Part shown: positions 63,468 to 64,000 of the stretch, piece after piece | Position numbering within the stretch: the first letter of the stretch is position 1 | Layout of the letters: each line of letters opens with the position of its first letter | Assembly (NCBI RefSeq): GCF_014640075.1 | Contig: NZ_BMGG01000001.1 | Span: 496,001 to 560,000 of the forward strand | Source: Chelatococcus reniformis | GTDB taxonomy: Bacteria; Pseudomonadota; Alphaproteobacteria; Rhizobiales; Beijerinckiaceae | DNA length: 64,000 bases | Direction: 5' to 3' | Notes under the pieces: model-generated | Databases searched by the model: none | What the model saw: the letters and a program-made list of their open reading frames with translations, nothing else | What the model was told of the DNA's origin: nothing | Translations under genes and position numbers: made by a program

Positions 63468-64000
63468 ATGACGCTCCACAGTCGCCCCACCGTCGTCATC
63501 GGCGCGCGGCCGCTTGCCCCGTCGGACATCTGGACGGGTGCCCATGGCTTTTCGCGTGTCGAGATCGATTCGACGGAGGCCTTCTACGCGCGCATCGAGG
63601 CGGGCTCGCGCCTGCTCAACAACCGGATTGCCGCGGGCGAACGCATCTACGGCGTGACGACCGGCTTCGGCGAATCCGTCGTCACCGAGGTACCGGCACA
63701 TCTGGCCGACGAGTTGGCCCTCAACCTCGTCCGCTTCCATGGCGTGGGGACGGGCGCCGCACTCGACGAGACGGAGGCCTCCGCCGTGCTCATGGCGCGA
63801 GCCGCCTCGCTCGCCACCGGCTGGTCAGGCGTCCGGTTCGCCGTCCTGGAGCGGCTGACGCAGTTGCTCCAACGACGCGTCCTGCCGGTGATCCCCTGCG
63901 AGGGGTCGGTCGGCGCCAGCGGCGATCTCACTCCGCTGTCCTACGTGGCGGCCGTGCTCATGGGAGAGCGGGAGGTCTATTTCCAATCAAAGGTCGTTCC
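63468..64000 (+). CDS. aromatic amino acid ammonia-lyase/aminomutase (MIO family), 3' end outside window
   Basis: The frame is open from the ATG at 63468 to the last base (about 177 codons seen of a usual 500-540). It contains YGVTTGFGESVV (conserved Tyr loop) and the MIO-forming tripeptide Ala-Ser-Gly in EGSVGASGDLTPLSYVA, so it belongs to the histidine/phenylalanine/tyrosine ammonia-lyase and aminomutase family. At the substrate-selectivity site the sequence is NLVRFHGVG. Histidine lyases usually have SH here, tyrosine lyases HL and phenylalanine lyases FL, so FH argues against plain histidine utilisation and allows an aromatic substrate. It could give cinnamate, coumarate or a beta-aryl-amino acid for the neighbouring synthetase. 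Divergent from the type II thioesterase. Confidence 0.88.
   Translation, partial: MTLHSRPTVVIGARPLAPSDIWTGAHGFSRVEIDSTEAFYARIEAGSRLLNNRIAAGERIYGVTTGFGESVVTEVPAHLADELALNLVRFHGVGTGAALDETEASAVLMARAASLATGWSGVRFAVLERLTQLLQRRVLPVIPCEGSVGASGDLTPLSYVAAVLMGEREVYFQSKVV

Noticed and set aside
63468-64000. Calling the partial MIO enzyme a histidine ammonia-lyase (hutH)
   Set aside because: The selectivity site has FH rather than SH, and no other hut gene is in view; the gene is incomplete.
1-64000. CRISPR arrays, rRNA genes, replication origin
   Set aside because: No regularly spaced repeats, rRNA sequence or origin-type repeat clusters were seen.

Overview
The window is high-GC DNA (about 65% by eye) with dense genes, short gaps and many ATGA-type stop/start overlaps. 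Gene content (peptide/opine-type ABC transporter, DUF3597 protein, CPA2 antiporter, HAE1-type RND pump, IS5 and IS481 relics) suggests a Gram-negative proteobacterium. An alphaproteobacterium is most likely, but this rests on family resemblance only.

Left part (1-16.4 kb): a truncated flavoprotein, a tRNA-Arg(CCG), a DUF3597 protein, and then a set of genes that looks catabolic. It holds an SMP-30-type lactonase, two luciferase-like flavin monooxygenases, an alpha/beta hydrolase, a LysR regulator, two short-chain dehydrogenases and a complete five-gene peptide/opine-type ABC importer with a twin-arginine-exported binding protein. Together they suggest uptake, oxidation and ring opening or ester/lactone cleavage of an unknown small organic compound.

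Middle part (16.4-27 kb): a scar zone with IS5 and IS481 fragments, a clipped lipoprotein, a relic of an alginate-export-type outer-membrane protein and a frameshifted LysR relic. Interspersed are intact genes: a Kef-type antiporter coupled to a third luciferase-like monooxygenase, an isochorismatase-like cysteine hydrolase, a two-gene RND efflux pump and a patatin-like lipase.

Right part (27.1-64 kb): a large biosynthetic locus. Six very closely spaced minus-strand genes (61920 down to 27126) encode a hybrid polyketide/nonribosomal-peptide assembly line. In order of transcription: an acyl/aryl-AMP ligase fused to a carrier protein; PKS KS-AT(relic)-DH-ER-KR-ACP; PKS KS-AT-DH-KR-ACP; NRPS C-A(FkbM methyltransferase inserted)-PCP-Cy-A(Ox inserted)-PCP; PKS-NRPS KS-AT-DH-ER-KR-ACP-C; and a terminal protein with degenerate A, acyl-AMP ligase, KR, PCP and thioesterase. 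Upstream lie a type II thioesterase and, divergently, the start of an aromatic amino acid ammonia-lyase (MIO family) that runs off the window. Read colinearly, the product would be a carboxylic-acid-started (perhaps cinnamoyl-type) chain extended by two ketide units. An amino acid with a Glu-like code and a thiazole or oxazole would follow, then a third ketide unit and a terminal ligase-selected acid that may be reduced to a hydroxy acid. No phosphopantetheinyl transferase, cluster-specific regulator or obvious trans-acyltransferase is visible. The assembly line is the main candidate for an undescribed system.
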